This document shows, in pieces, positions 10,533 through 19,293 of a DNA stretch of 64,000 nucleotides (position 1 is the stretch's first letter; every line of letters starts with the position of its first letter). This DNA comes from Adhaeribacter swui. Lineage in GTDB: Bacteria > Bacteroidota > Bacteroidia > Cytophagales > Hymenobacteraceae. The stretch covers positions 5,586,585 through 5,650,584 of the forward strand of contig NZ_CP055156.1 of the NCBI RefSeq assembly GCF_014217805.1. The letters are read 5' to 3'. A program made the position numbers and the translations under genes. Below the pieces are notes generated by a model. It saw only the letters and a program-made list of their open reading frames with translations. It made no database searches and was not told where the DNA came from.

Positions 10533-11245
10533 AGCCAATAATACAGTAAAAGAGTTAACAAAAACAAAATGAAAGCAACAATACCGTATTTAATTTTTCG
10601 GGGAGGAGGTTTTATTTCCAGTGTGGCCGGCGTTGGTTTTTGTTTTATTTCCTGCTGCAAAATAGCAGACAGGTCAATTTCGCGCCTTTTTACCAGTTCA
10701 AAAAAACAATCGGCGGTGGCCCGGACATCTACCAGCGCATTATGCTGTTGTTCTAAATTATTTTTAAAAAGAATATAATATAAATCGCCAAGCCGCAGAT
10801 ATTTTATCCGGGGATTCCGCACGTAGGAAGTTGTTGCCTCCATGGTGCAAAAGGTGGGCAGAAGATCCAATGGGTTTTTCCAGCCAATCCGGTAATAATC
10901 CGCCCCCAGAACCGAAGCATCAAATTTCATAAAATGGCCTACTATCAGTGGCTGATATTGCTGTAAATCATCTGCTAATAAGGTTAAAATCGATCTTCTG
11001 CTTTCGCCTTGTTTTTCTAAAAAATCGTGGGTAATGCCATGCACGTTAAAAGCCGAAGGGGTAATCTGGAAATCAGGTTCGTTGATGTAGTGATTTTCAA
11101 ATTTTATTTGCTGCCCATCTCGCGTGTAAATTAACCAGGATACCTGCACCGCGTACGGCCAGTTACCGGCTAAGGAAAATGGGGCATTCCAATTTTTAGG
11201 TAGTCCGGAAGCTTCGGTATCAATAAACAACAGGTATTCTCTCAC
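10529..11245 (-). CDS. DnaQ-like 3'-5' exonuclease with C-terminal membrane anchor
   Basis: This 238-residue protein has the DEDDh exonuclease motifs: FIDTEASGLP (D9, E11), the Exo II region HFMKFDASVLG, and HNALVDVRAT near residue 165 supplying the His and last Asp. The final ~22 residues (GIVAFILFLLTLLLYYWL) form a hydrophobic helix, so it is probably tethered to the inner membrane, which is unusual for a DNA exonuclease. Its TGA overlaps the next gene's ATG by 4 bp, implying translational coupling with the DUF294 protein. That partnership suggests a nucleotide- or signal-processing role rather than replication proofreading (inference). Confidence 0.85.
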   Translation of the reverse strand: MREYLLFIDTEASGLPKNWNAPFSLAGNWPYAVQVSWLIYTRDGQQIKFENHYINEPDFQITPSAFNVHGITHDFLEKQGESRRSILTLLADDLQQYQPLIVGHFMKFDASVLGADYYRIGWKNPLDLLPTFCTMEATTSYVRNPRIKYLRLGDLYYILFKNNLEQQHNALVDVRATADCFFELVKRREIDLSAILQQEIKQKPTPATLEIKPPPRKIKYGIVAFILFLLTLLLYYWL

Positions 11246-11290
11246 GCCGGATTTTTAAATTTTCGTTTATCCCCTTATACCCTTTATGCT

Positions 11291-11359
11291 GGTGCAAGTT
11301 TTTAAACTTGTACCTTCTTATAAAGTAAAGTCTGTGACTTTACTCCGGCCAAAAGCCGG
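11291..11359. repeat. Three back-to-back hairpins
   Basis: Hairpin 1 pairs 11291-11301 with 11304-11314 (GGTGCAAGTTT / AAACTTGTACC). Hairpin 2 pairs 11324-11332 with 11336-11344 (AGTAAAGTC / GACTTTACT). Hairpin 3 pairs 11345-11349 with 11355-11359 (CCGGC / GCCGG). Adjacent perfect or near-perfect stems suggest palindromic repeat units. No T-run follows them, so they are not classic terminators. Confidence 0.6.
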
Positions 11360-11404
11360 AACCCTGATCTGCGTTGGCAAGCTGCTAAAAGAGAGTTTTA
11401 GTAG

Positions 11405-11590
11405 TTTCATCCTTTACCTGTATTAATTGGAGCCGGTTCCCGTCTCCATTTACTGGTGCTATCTTGTTTGACAAGGCTGAGTTTGCCTCCTGGCCGGCGG
11501 GCCTCGTTTGGCTCTTTCGGGCTGTCTAAGCTTCCTTTCCTCGACTCCGTCTGCGGAATTTGGCTTTGCCACACCGGAACCTTAGAAGGA
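11405..11590 (-). repeat. GC-richer putative dispersed intergenic repeat
   Basis: On the minus strand an open frame of about 50 codons ends with TGA at 11407 and would read ...SPKEPNEARRPGGK... without a credible start or family. Its composition (GGCCGGCGGGCC and similar) differs from surrounding intergenic DNA. I recognise this kind of translated string from small 'hypothetical proteins' in related genomes, which suggests a dispersed repeat rather than a gene. That is recall and was not checked here. Confidence 0.4.
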
Positions 11591-11693
11591 TCTCAATAGC
11601 CAAACTGGTGTCAGTTTCTCTTAGCTACTGCTTTTCTTTATTCAACTTGCTTGTGTTGGTATTTGCTTCGTGGTTGCAATATTGTTTACTATA

Positions 11694-11736
11694 AAATTTA
11701 AAAAGCGAACTTCTCAGCTCGCTTTTTAAATTTTTT
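11694..11736 (-). terminator. Bidirectional terminator-like hairpin after the symporter gene
   Basis: A 15-bp perfect stem (11694-11708 with 11719-11733, core AAAAAGCGA / TCGCTTTTT) with a 10-nt loop lies 14 bp beyond the symporter stop codon. T-rich DNA occurs on both sides, so it could work in either direction. Confidence 0.75.
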
Positions 11737-11750
11737 GCTTTTCTCTCTTT

Positions 11751-13448
11751 CTACCAGAAACGCACGTACAGGACGGTGATGAGTAACATAGTTACTACAA
11801 TTAAAGCCAGGGTAGGTTTAGAAACCCGGAACATGGTGGCGTCTAGTTCGAAGGCTTTCGGATTTACTTTGGGGCCGGCTAAACTTAGCGCAATCATCAC
11901 AATCATGGTAAACAGGAAGGCTAAGCCCATACATATCTGGAATGGAATTTCGTAGCCGCCTTTGCCGTTCGGGTAAGCCGTATACAGGAATGTTTCGTTG
12001 CCGAACCAGGCTGGGGCGTAGTTGTTAAAGATTACCGATAAGATAAAGCCCGTCAGCAAACCGGCTACTGCGGCTGTACCGGTGGTTCGTTTCCAGAACA
12101 TACCCAGTAAAAACATGGCAAATACCCCCGGACTGATAAAGCCAGTATATTTTTGAATAAAGGTAAAACCACCTTCGCCGCCAATTCCCAGTAAGTCGTC
12201 CCAAGTCAGGAAGATAGAGAATAGCATGGCCACAATTATGGTTATCTTACCAATCCGGATTAAATTTTTCTCATCGGATTTTGGGTTGATATACTTTTTA
12301 TAAATATCCAAAGTAAAGATGGTGGAAATGCTGTTGGCTTTACCTGCCAGTGAGGCCACAATGGCAGCAGTTAAAGCTGCTAAAGACAATCCTTTCATAC
12401 CGGTTGGTAAAAAGCCCAGAATAGCGGAGTAAGCATTGTCGGCGTTAAAGGTCCCACCTGGCGCCATTTCTTCCTGCAAAGAACCGTTTTTGTACAACAC
12501 GTAAGCGGCAATACCAGGTAACATTACAATGATGGGCATCATTAATTTTAATAAACCTGCGAATAAAATACCGGTACGGGCAGTTTCCAGGTTAGCGCCC
12601 AAAGCCCGTTGGGTAATGTATTGGTTACAGCCCCAGTAGTTCAGGTTTACAATCCAGATACCGGCAAAATACATAGCAATGCCCGGTAGCATCAGGTATT
12701 TATTAATTTCAGATTGCGAGGCATTCGGTCCAGGTTTGTCGATAATCATTCGGAAATGATCCGGCGAATCGCGCAAGAGGGCGTTAAAACCGGCAATAAC
12801 ATCGCTGCCTAAGCCAAACTTTTCGCTTACCAGCGTTAAAGCGGTATACGTTGTAGCCAAACCACCCAGAATCAGCACCGTTACCTGAATTACATCGGTG
12901 TACCCAATCACGTTCATGCCACCCAGGGTAATAATTATGGCAAAAATGGCCAGGGCAATTACGATTAGATGGAAATTAGCGCCACCGGCCAGGTTATTGA
13001 TGGCCAGTGCGCCCAGGTATAAAATTGAAGTTAAGTTTACAAACACGTACAGGAACAGCCAGAAAATAGCCATAATTAAAGCTACGGTGGTGTTGTACCG
13101 GTTTTGCAGGAATTGCGGCATCGTAAAAATCCGGTTTTTAAGGTATACCGGAATAAACCAGACGGCCACAATAATTAAAGCAATGGCGGCAATCCACTCG
13201 TAAGCAGCCACGGCAATACCTACCACAAAACCATTCCCGCTCATACCAATAAACTGCTCCGCCGAAATATTAGAAGCAATTAAGGATGCCCCGATGGCCC
13301 ACCAGGTTAAGGTACCTTCGGCCAGGAAATAATCTTTACTATCGGCATTAACGTTGCGGTTGCGCCGGTAAACCCAGTAGCCATAACCGGCTACCACAAT
13401 AAAGTAGACGAAAAAAATTACGTAATCAATGGTAGCGAATTTGCTCAT
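11751..13448 (-). CDS. Sodium:solute symporter (SSS family), probable L-arabinose/Na+ symporter
   Basis: This 565-residue protein has about 14 hydrophobic segments and SSS-family signatures: YFLAEGTLTWWAIGASLIASNISAE-type N-terminus (~residues 40-65), the GMSGNGF segment, a central NLNYWGCNQYITQRAL region, and the late FWKRTTGTAAVAGLLTGF motif. It belongs to the SGLT-like sugar branch by overall pattern. It is the last gene of the minus-strand arabinose locus, about 360 bp after araA, so L-arabinose is the most likely substrate (inference from context). A terminator follows. The intervening gap holds a dispersed hairpin repeat, so a separate promoter is possible. Confidence 0.88.
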   Translation of the reverse strand: MSKFATIDYVIFFVYFIVVAGYGYWVYRRNRNVNADSKDYFLAEGTLTWWAIGASLIASNISAEQFIGMSGNGFVVGIAVAAYEWIAAIALIIVAVWFIPVYLKNRIFTMPQFLQNRYNTTVALIMAIFWLFLYVFVNLTSILYLGALAINNLAGGANFHLIVIALAIFAIIITLGGMNVIGYTDVIQVTVLILGGLATTYTALTLVSEKFGLGSDVIAGFNALLRDSPDHFRMIIDKPGPNASQSEINKYLMLPGIAMYFAGIWIVNLNYWGCNQYITQRALGANLETARTGILFAGLLKLMMPIIVMLPGIAAYVLYKNGSLQEEMAPGGTFNADNAYSAILGFLPTGMKGLSLAALTAAIVASLAGKANSISTIFTLDIYKKYINPKSDEKNLIRIGKITIIVAMLFSIFLTWDDLLGIGGEGGFTFIQKYTGFISPGVFAMFLLGMFWKRTTGTAAVAGLLTGFILSVIFNNYAPAWFGNETFLYTAYPNGKGGYEIPFQICMGLAFLFTMIVMIALSLAGPKVNPKAFELDATMFRVSKPTLALIVVTMLLITVLYVRFW

Positions 13449-13808
13449 GCCGGATTCATTAAAAGTGATAAGATTAAATTTTCATTATGATAGCTACGGG
13501 GTATACTTTGTTAAAGAACCTTAAATAAATGTTGCTTAGGTATTTTAGCAGATGGCTTTTGGCTCGGAAGCATTTTTTTTAAATATTTAGTAAAGCTGGC
13601 AATGTTTACCTACACCTAATTTTATATCAGGAAGACTTTAGCAAAAAATAGTAAGTCATTTGTGAAGACATAAACGATGACATTGAGACACTAACGACGG
13701 CACAGAAGGCGTAAACCACGACACCGCCGTAGGAAGTGTCTCACTGCCTACTTTGACGAAAGCCTTCATACTTGTAATTAGAGATCTAAAGCCTAAATTT
13801 TTAAAAAT
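13449..13808. other. Intergenic region between symporter and araA, with dispersed repeat
   Basis: This 360-bp gap contains a hairpin repeat copy at 13651-13760, similar to one at 20181-20300. The rest is A/T-rich. No gene or clear promoter was recognised. Confidence 0.6.
13651..13760. repeat. Dispersed hairpin repeat, copy 1 (degenerate)
   Basis: It contains TTTGTGAAGACATAAACGATG near 13658 and an AAGTGTCTCACTGCC-type end near 13734. The same two landmarks, in the same order and spacing class, occur at 20181-20300. In copy 2 each forms a perfect 8-bp hairpin; here both arms carry mismatches, suggesting an older copy. Confidence 0.6.
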
Positions 13809-15314
13809 TTAAAATTTCTTATTTACCTGGTAATACACTTCGCTCCAGCGCAACTCATTGCGTAATTGATTCAGCTTGGTTTCTTTGTCAATCAGCACAA
13901 ATTCGATATTGGCCATTTCGGCAAAATCTTGCAGGATTTCAGAGCTTAAGTTTTGACTGTAGCAGGTATGGTGCGCTCCGCCAGCCAGAATCCAGGCGGC
14001 ACAACCGGTTTTCATGTCCGGGTACGGTTTCCAAAGCACGCGGGCTACCGGTAATTTTGGTAAGTCATGCTGCGGTTCAACGGCTTCTACTTCGTTTACA
14101 ATTAACCGGAAACGGTTGCCCATATCCACTACCGAGGCATTTAAAGCAGGTCCACCGGCTACGTTAAATACTAACCGAATCGGATCAGCTTTACCTCCAA
14201 TACCTAAAGGATGTACTTCGCAGGAAGGCTTGCCTGTGGCAATAGATTCATCTACCTCCAGCATGTGCGAACCTAATACTAAGGCATTATTTGGGTCGAA
14301 GTGGTAGGTATAATCTTCCATAAAGGCGTTACCGCCTGGTAAACCGCTGCCCATTACTTTCATTGCCCGGACCAAAGCCGCTGTTTTCCAGTCACCTTCG
14401 CCGGCAAAACCATATCCTTGAGCCATTAAGCGTTGGGCTGCTATACCTGGCAATTGTACCATGCCGTGCAAATCTTCAAACGTATCGGAAAAGCCTTTGT
14501 AATTACCGTTCTCTAAAAAAGTACGTAACCCGATTTCAATTTTAGCTGCTTCGTACAACGAGGAATACTGCTCCCCTCCTTTGCGTAAAGATTCAGTTAA
14601 GGTGTAACTTGCCTCGTATTCCTGAATAAGCTCTTCAATGGCGGTTTCGGGTACTTCGTTAATTACTTTTACTAAATCGCCGATGCCGTGGGTATTTACC
14701 GAAAAACCAAACTGCATTTCGGCCTCTACTTTGTCGCCTTCGGTTACGGCTACAAAGCGCATGTTATCGCCGAAACGTACGAATTTAGCGCCTTGCCAAT
14801 CGTACCAACCGGCCGCGGCCCGGCTCCAGCCACCTATTTGGGTCAATACTTCCGGGTCTTGCCAGTGACCTACCACCACTTTGCGGTTAATGCGCATGCG
14901 CGATACCATAAAACCAAACTCGCGGTCGCCGTGGGCGCTTTGGTTCAGGTTCATGAAATCCATATCAATAGAGTTCCACGGAATATCGCGGTTGAATTGG
15001 GTGTGCAGATGCAGCAAAGGTTTTTGTAATATTTTTAAGCCGGTAATCCACATTTTAGCCGGCGAAAAAGTATGCATCCAGGTAATTACCCCAATACATT
15101 TTTCAGCTACATTGGCTTCCTGACAAATCCGGTATATTTCTTCGGTGGTTTTAACGGTAGGTTTAAAAACCACCTTCACCGGAATTTGCTCAGCTTCATT
15201 TAAAGCACTAGCTATTTGCTGTGAATGTTCTGCTACCTGGTTTAATGTTTCTTCGCCGTATAAATGCTGGCTACCGGTAATAAACCAGACTTCCAATTCT
15301 TTTAAGTTTATCAT
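13809..15314 (-). CDS. araA: L-arabinose isomerase
   Basis: It converts L-arabinose to L-ribulose, the first cytoplasmic step of arabinose use. The protein starts [24 protein letters not shown], the conserved AraA N-terminus. Further family segments are [46 protein letters not shown] and EDYTYHF. A longer ORF begins at an ATG at 15335, but those seven residues lie in a dispersed repeat, so the ATG at 15314 is chosen; this gives 501 residues, the usual size. The gene is separated from araD by an inserted unrelated gene and two copies of a palindromic repeat. Confidence 0.96.
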   Translation of the reverse strand: MINLKELEVWFITGSQHLYGEETLNQVAEHSQQIASALNEAEQIPVKVVFKPTVKTTEEIYRICQEANVAEKCIGVITWMHTFSPAKMWITGLKILQKPLLHLHTQFNRDIPWNSIDMDFMNLNQSAHGDREFGFMVSRMRINRKVVVGHWQDPEVLTQIGGWSRAAAGWYDWQGAKFVRFGDNMRFVAVTEGDKVEAEMQFGFSVNTHGIGDLVKVINEVPETAIEELIQEYEASYTLTESLRKGGEQYSSLYEAAKIEIGLRTFLENGNYKGFSDTFEDLHGMVQLPGIAAQRLMAQGYGFAGEGDWKTAALVRAMKVMGSGLPGGNAFMEDYTYHFDPNNALVLGSHMLEVDESIATGKPSCEVHPLGIGGKADPIRLVFNVAGGPALNASVVDMGNRFRLIVNEVEAVEPQHDLPKLPVARVLWKPYPDMKTGCAAWILAGGAHHTCYSQNLSSEILQDFAEMANIEFVLIDKETKLNQLRNELRWSEVYYQVNKKF

Positions 15315-15326
15315 GTATTTTAGTCG

Positions 15327-15352
15327 ATGGTCCATAGACCATGGTCCATGGA
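15327..15352. repeat. Dispersed palindromic repeat, copy A (next to araA)
   Basis: The core is GTCCATAGACCATGGTCCATGG, built around the palindrome GACCATGGTC. It aligns with copies B (16121-16152) and C (62723-62754) in the same orientation. A and B bracket the orphan gene 15371-16051. Confidence 0.7.
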
Positions 15353-15370
15353 TGAGATTAAAGATTTGCC

Positions 15371-16051
15371 TTATAATTTTTTGTTATCTACTTGTCTTTT
15401 GAGCCTAAGATAGTTATCAATATCAAATTCACCTGAGTTCACTTCTCCAACAAACTTCCTTAGACTAGAACTAATTAATTCTACTTCGAAAGGATCATGA
15501 AACAAACCATAAACTTTTCCAGAGCGGTCAATACATAAATAATTTCCATCCTCTAAATCTTTGATTTGGTAGAATTCTTTGTTATCTACTTCTATGTCAG
15601 ATAAATCATATAGGTCTAGTTTATCCGATTTAAGATCACCAATCAGGCTTGAAAGCTCATTATTAAGAATTTTAATTTCTTCCAGCTTTGAAGTATCAAT
15701 TTGATGGTCTTTTAAGTGTAAAATATTTTTTTCAAACTCAAATCCAGACCATAATCCATCAAACACAATCAAATCAAACTTCAATGGCCTTTCATTTTCT
15801 ATTATTTGAATGTTATTTAGCTTAAACCGCAGTCCTTTTATTACTTCCTTATCAGACTGAGAAGGATCAAACCCAATTGCGTAATTGTTTTTGGGCATTG
15901 CATAGTTTATAAAATAACTTTTGTATAAACCTTTATGAAGTCCCTGTAAGAGAAATTCATACTTAATTGGTAGTTGACAGAAGATAGAATGAAAGAAGTT
16001 TAAAGCCGCTCCCTCAATTTTCCACCTGGATTTCTTAAATAATTCAAACAT
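15371..16051 (-). CDS. Orphan hypothetical protein, SUKH-like C-terminal part, inserted in ara operon
   Basis: This 226-residue protein has no arabinose-related motif. It is visibly more AT-rich than araA and araD and uses many AAA, TTA, ATT and GAT codons. Residues ~165-210 ([31 protein letters not shown], in parts) resemble the end of SMI1/KNR4 (SUKH) proteins, many of which are immunity proteins of contact-dependent toxin systems. The N-terminal half does not fit that family clearly. No toxin gene is adjacent. It lies between araD and araA, flanked closely by two direct copies of a dispersed repeat, which suggests insertion or transfer into the operon. Confidence 0.7.
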   Translation of the reverse strand: MFELFKKSRWKIEGAALNFFHSIFCQLPIKYEFLLQGLHKGLYKSYFINYAMPKNNYAIGFDPSQSDKEVIKGLRFKLNNIQIIENERPLKFDLIVFDGLWSGFEFEKNILHLKDHQIDTSKLEEIKILNNELSSLIGDLKSDKLDLYDLSDIEVDNKEFYQIKDLEDGNYLCIDRSGKVYGLFHDPFEVELISSSLRKFVGEVNSGEFDIDNYLRLKRQVDNKKL

Positions 16052-16120
16052 TCCTTTATTATAAATATCATAAAGCTTGACTGTAAACCATTATATTCTC
16101 CTGAAAACCCCTAGCCCAGA

Positions 16121-16152
16121 ATCTATCGTCTATCGACCATGGACTATGGTCT
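16121..16152. repeat. Dispersed palindromic repeat, copy B (next to araD)
   Basis: The sequence contains TATCGTCTATCGACCATGG then ACTATGGTC. It shares CGTCTATCGACCATGGA with copy C upstream of pgk and lies directly after the araD stop codon on the minus strand. Confidence 0.75.
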
Positions 16153-16156
16153 AAAA

Positions 16157-16855
16157 CTATTGCCCGTAGTAAGAATGCGGACCGTGTTTACGTTCGAAAT
16201 GTTTTTTAATCAAGGAGTTCTGCAAACGGGGCACGTCCGGCCGGATTTGTTCGGTTAAGAAAGCCATACGAGCAATTTCTTCCACCACGGCACTGTTGTA
16301 AACGGCTTTGTCGGCGTTTTTGCCCCAGGTAAAGGGTGCGTGATTTCCTACCAGAATCATCTCTACTTCTTCGTAGCTCATGCCTTTATCCTGCAAGTAA
16401 TTCATAATCTGGAAACCGGTTTGGTATTCGTAATCGCCCTGAATCATTTCGTCGCTCATGGGTGGGGCACACGGTATATCCACGGTATTATGGTCGGCGT
16501 GCGTGGTGCCGTAAATCGGGATATCGCGTTGCGCCTGAGCCCAAGCCGTAGCGTAAGTAGAATGCGTATGCACAATGCCACCAATTTTGTCCCAATGTTT
16601 GTACAGCACCGCGTGAGTTTTAGTATCCGAAGAAGGACGTAACTTTCCAGCTACGGTATTGCCGTCGAAATCCACAATAACCATTTTTTCAGGAGTCAGG
16701 TCTTCGTAGGGTACGCCGCTGGGTTTAATGGCAAAAACACCCTGGCTGCGGTCAGCGGCGCTTACGTTGCCAAAAGTAAATAGTACTAATCCTAATTTAG
16801 GTAATTGCATATTGGCCCGGTAGGCCTCTTCCTGAATGTGGGCGTAGGTACTCAT
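16157..16855 (-). CDS. araD: L-ribulose-5-phosphate 4-epimerase
   Basis: It interconverts L-ribulose 5-phosphate and D-xylulose 5-phosphate, feeding arabinose carbon into the pentose phosphate pathway. The 232-residue protein is full length for the class II aldolase/epimerase family. Visible motifs are TFGNVSAADR (phosphate binding), GKLRPSSDTKTH, the zinc-site HTHSTYATAWAQA region (HTH), the TTHADHNT segment, and NHAPFTWG with the third zinc His. Its start is 5 bp after the araB stop, so the two are co-transcribed. The next canonical gene, araA, is displaced about 840 bp downstream by the inserted orphan gene. Confidence 0.96.
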   Translation of the reverse strand: MSTYAHIQEEAYRANMQLPKLGLVLFTFGNVSAADRSQGVFAIKPSGVPYEDLTPEKMVIVDFDGNTVAGKLRPSSDTKTHAVLYKHWDKIGGIVHTHSTYATAWAQAQRDIPIYGTTHADHNTVDIPCAPPMSDEMIQGDYEYQTGFQIMNYLQDKGMSYEEVEMILVGNHAPFTWGKNADKAVYNSAVVEEIARMAFLTEQIRPDVPRLQNSLIKKHFERKHGPHSYYGQ

Positions 16856-16860
16856 GTTTT

Positions 16861-18654
16861 TTAATTGTTACTATTTTCGGCCGTTTCCAGGGCATCTTCT
16901 TTTTGCTTTTCCTCGTTGGTGTGTGGCTCCTGGGCTTTAGTACCCGTTTCGGGCAAGTCTGATATTAAAGGTGATTTTACGACGCGTAACTGACCTTCCA
17001 CAAATCCGCCTAAAGCAGTATATTTTTCATAGCGTTGGGCATACACTTTAGCCCGTTCAGCATTAGGGAAGTATTCGGCATCAAAGCCTTGCCCCATGGC
17101 GGCCATAGCTTCTTCTACCCGAGGGTAAATCCCGGCCGCCGTAGCGGCAAACATAGCAGCCCCAATCGCGCAGGTTTGTTCCGATTTATGAATCCGGATA
17201 GGCATATTCATTACATCGGCCATCATTTGCATAATAAACGGCGATTTTTTAGCGACACCGCCTAAGCCAATTAAGCCTTTCACCGGCACGCCTTGTTCGT
17301 TAAAGCGGTCTACTATATTTTTAGCGCCAAAGCAAGTAGCTTCAACCAAGGCCCGGAAAATACGGGGAGCATCGCTGCCTAAACCCAGACCCGAAATAGC
17401 ACCTTTTAAAAGCTGATTGGCATCGGGAGTTCGCCGGCCATTGAGCCAATCGAGGGCGTATTCCAGATTTTCGGACACCGGTATTTTGGCTGCTTCCGCG
17501 CTAAGCTCCGGAATAATGCGACCAGAAATCTCGGCTATTAAATCATTTGCGGTTTCGGCGTTAATTACTTTAGATTGAGCAAGCAGTTGTTGCAGTGGCC
17601 AGAGCAAAACTTTTTTAAACCAGGCGTAGGTATCCCCAAAAGCCGATTGACCAGCCTCCATGCCCATCATGCCCGGAATAACCGAACCCGGCACTTGGCC
17701 GCAAATGCCATTTACTAATTTATCTTTTACTTCATCCAGAGGGGCTACCAACATGTCGCAGGTAGAAGTGCCCATTACTTTGCTCAGGTGATATGGTTCT
17801 ACCTGACCGCCCACAGCGCCCATGTGCGCATCGAAAGCCCCTACTCCTACTACAACGTCGGTAGATAGCCCTAATCGTTCGGCCCATTCCGAACTAAGAT
17901 TACCAGCAGGTTTATCAGAAGAGTAAGCATCCGTAAATAACCGCTCGCGGAAACCAGAAAGTAAGTTGTCTAAAGAGGCAAAGAACTCTTCGGGGGGTAA
18001 ACCGTTAAACTCCGTTGCCCATAACGATTTATGACCGGCCGCGCACACGCTGCGTTTCATATCCTGAACTTCGGTACCACCAGTAAGCAGAAAAGGAATC
18101 CAATCGCAGTGTTCTACCCAGGAATAGGCAGCGGCTCGCACTTGTTCGTCGGCGCGTAAAGTCCGCAGTAACTTGGCCCAGAACCACTCCGAAGAATAAA
18201 TCCCGCCCACGTATTGCAGGTAGTTAATATCAAAATTTTTAGCGTGTTCGTTTATTTCGGCGGCTTCGTTTACGGCGGTATGGTCTTTCCAGAGCACAAA
18301 CATGGCATGTGGGTTTTCTTCAAAACCCGGCAGTAATGCCAGCGGCGTACCCGATTTATCCACGGCCACCGGCGTAGACCCCGTAGTATCTACGGCAATA
18401 CCTTTAACCGCCGCAGCTACTTCCGGTCCGGCTTGCGCCAGACAAGCTTTAACCGTGTGTTCCAAACCTTCGATATAATCCAAAGGATGTTGCCGGAACT
18501 GATTTTCGGTGGGGATGCAATATAAACCTTGTTGCCAGCGGGGGTACTGGTACACGACGGCGGCTACTTCCTGTCCGTTAAGCGCGTTCACCACTACCGA
18601 CCGTACCGAATCCGTGCCGTAATCAATCCCAATTACATATGCCTCTTTTTCCAT
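16861..18654 (-). CDS. araB: Ribulokinase
   Basis: It phosphorylates L-ribulose to L-ribulose 5-phosphate with ATP. The protein begins with the FGGY-kinase phosphate motif (YVIGIDYGTDSVRSVVV, ~6-22), has the substrate region GVGAFDAHMGAVGGQ (~271-285), KVMGTSTCDML, and the C-terminal ATP-site LGGVAKKSPFIMQMMADV. At 597 residues it is longer than typical AraB (~560). The extra ~40 C-terminal residues are Glu/Lys/Thr-rich (TKAQEPHTNEEKQKED) and probably disordered. It is the first of the araB-araD pair, with a 100-bp A/T-rich leader that could hold the AraR-controlled promoter. Confidence 0.96.
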   Translation of the reverse strand: MEKEAYVIGIDYGTDSVRSVVVNALNGQEVAAVVYQYPRWQQGLYCIPTENQFRQHPLDYIEGLEHTVKACLAQAGPEVAAAVKGIAVDTTGSTPVAVDKSGTPLALLPGFEENPHAMFVLWKDHTAVNEAAEINEHAKNFDINYLQYVGGIYSSEWFWAKLLRTLRADEQVRAAAYSWVEHCDWIPFLLTGGTEVQDMKRSVCAAGHKSLWATEFNGLPPEEFFASLDNLLSGFRERLFTDAYSSDKPAGNLSSEWAERLGLSTDVVVGVGAFDAHMGAVGGQVEPYHLSKVMGTSTCDMLVAPLDEVKDKLVNGICGQVPGSVIPGMMGMEAGQSAFGDTYAWFKKVLLWPLQQLLAQSKVINAETANDLIAEISGRIIPELSAEAAKIPVSENLEYALDWLNGRRTPDANQLLKGAISGLGLGSDAPRIFRALVEATCFGAKNIVDRFNEQGVPVKGLIGLGGVAKKSPFIMQMMADVMNMPIRIHKSEQTCAIGAAMFAATAAGIYPRVEEAMAAMGQGFDAEYFPNAERAKVYAQRYEKYTALGGFVEGQLRVVKSPLISDLPETGTKAQEPHTNEEKQKEDALETAENSNN

Positions 18655-18754
18655 AAAACAATTTAAAATGTCAAATTAACGCTTATTATTTTCAGAAAAA
18701 AATATCCGCTTTCTTTTCGGCCATTTTTAACAAAATAATTTTATAGAAAAAGGG

Positions 18755-18979
18755 CTATTTCGAGGTACTATCCTGATTGGCGCTCTGGGCAGAGTCTATC
18801 GGGTTTTCGGAAGCGTTCGGAGTGCCGTATTCGGAATTAATGGGATTGGTTGTACTGGAATCCGAGTTGACCGTTGTGCCGGATTCAGTGGAGGTGTTAT
18901 TAGCACCGGACTTTTCGTTTGAACAAGCAGATAACCAAACGCCTGTTGTAACACTAATTATTAAAAGTAATTTCTTCAT
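18755..18979 (-). CDS. Small Ser/Thr/Asn-rich lipoprotein
   Basis: This 74-residue protein has a short signal peptide (MKKLLLIISVTTGVW) ending in a lipobox LSAC, so Cys19 would be lipidated. The remainder (about 55 residues) is low-complexity, rich in Ser, Thr, Asn and Glu, with no recognisable domain. It resembles the small lipoproteins common in Bacteroidota, whose functions are unknown. It lies upstream of araB on the same strand, between the regulator and the catabolic genes, about 100 bp from araB. Co-regulation is possible but not shown. Confidence 0.7.
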   Translation of the reverse strand: MKKLLLIISVTTGVWLSACSNEKSGANNTSTESGTTVNSDSSTTNPINSEYGTPNASENPIDSAQSANQDSTSK

Positions 18980-19293
18980 AGCTTTACTGGATCAGTGAAC
19001 GAAAATTTTTAAAATTTTTACAAACTAACGGTTATACCTGCAACCTGTTTTGGGACTACTTGTACGTTTTTGGGCTAGGCGATAAATTAAAATTTACTAA
19101 AAGAGATAAACAGAAACCTAAACTGGGTATTCTAAAAATTTTAATGTAGCGCTAACTATTATGAAGTTAAGTAACTTGCTAAAGTATAGTACTTTAATTG
19201 TTGTCGGAATTATTGAATAAAGCATTGATATTTAATTCAATAATCACAAAAAATCTAACATCTAATATCTAAATACTAGTGTCTCTTTTCTTA
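18980..19293. other. Intergenic region between AraR-like gene and lipoprotein gene
   Basis: This 314-bp A/T-rich stretch holds one copy of a short dispersed repeat at 19254-19288. I see no gene, terminator or identifiable operator. Confidence 0.5.
19254..19288 (+). repeat. Short dispersed repeat (TCTAACATCTAATATCT type), copy 1
   Basis: TCTAACATCTAATATCT, 8 variable bases, then GTGTCTCTTT. A second copy with the same layout and orientation lies at 20406-20440, so the AraR-like gene is bracketed by the pair. Confidence 0.75.

Larger units (their letters stand above)
11246..11750. other. Intergenic region with hairpin array and dispersed-repeat-like sequence
   Basis: This 505-bp gap is unlike the A/T-rich gaps elsewhere. 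It has three consecutive hairpins at 11291-11359, a GC-richer block at about 11405-11590, and a terminator at 11694. I see no convincing gene. Confidence 0.6.

Noticed and set aside
11407-11590. Minus-strand open frame in the GC-richer repeat as a gene
   Set aside because: No credible start codon or family; better explained as part of a repeat.
15315-15335. Upstream ATG for araA
   Set aside because: It abuts a dispersed repeat; AraA homology begins at the ATG at 15314.
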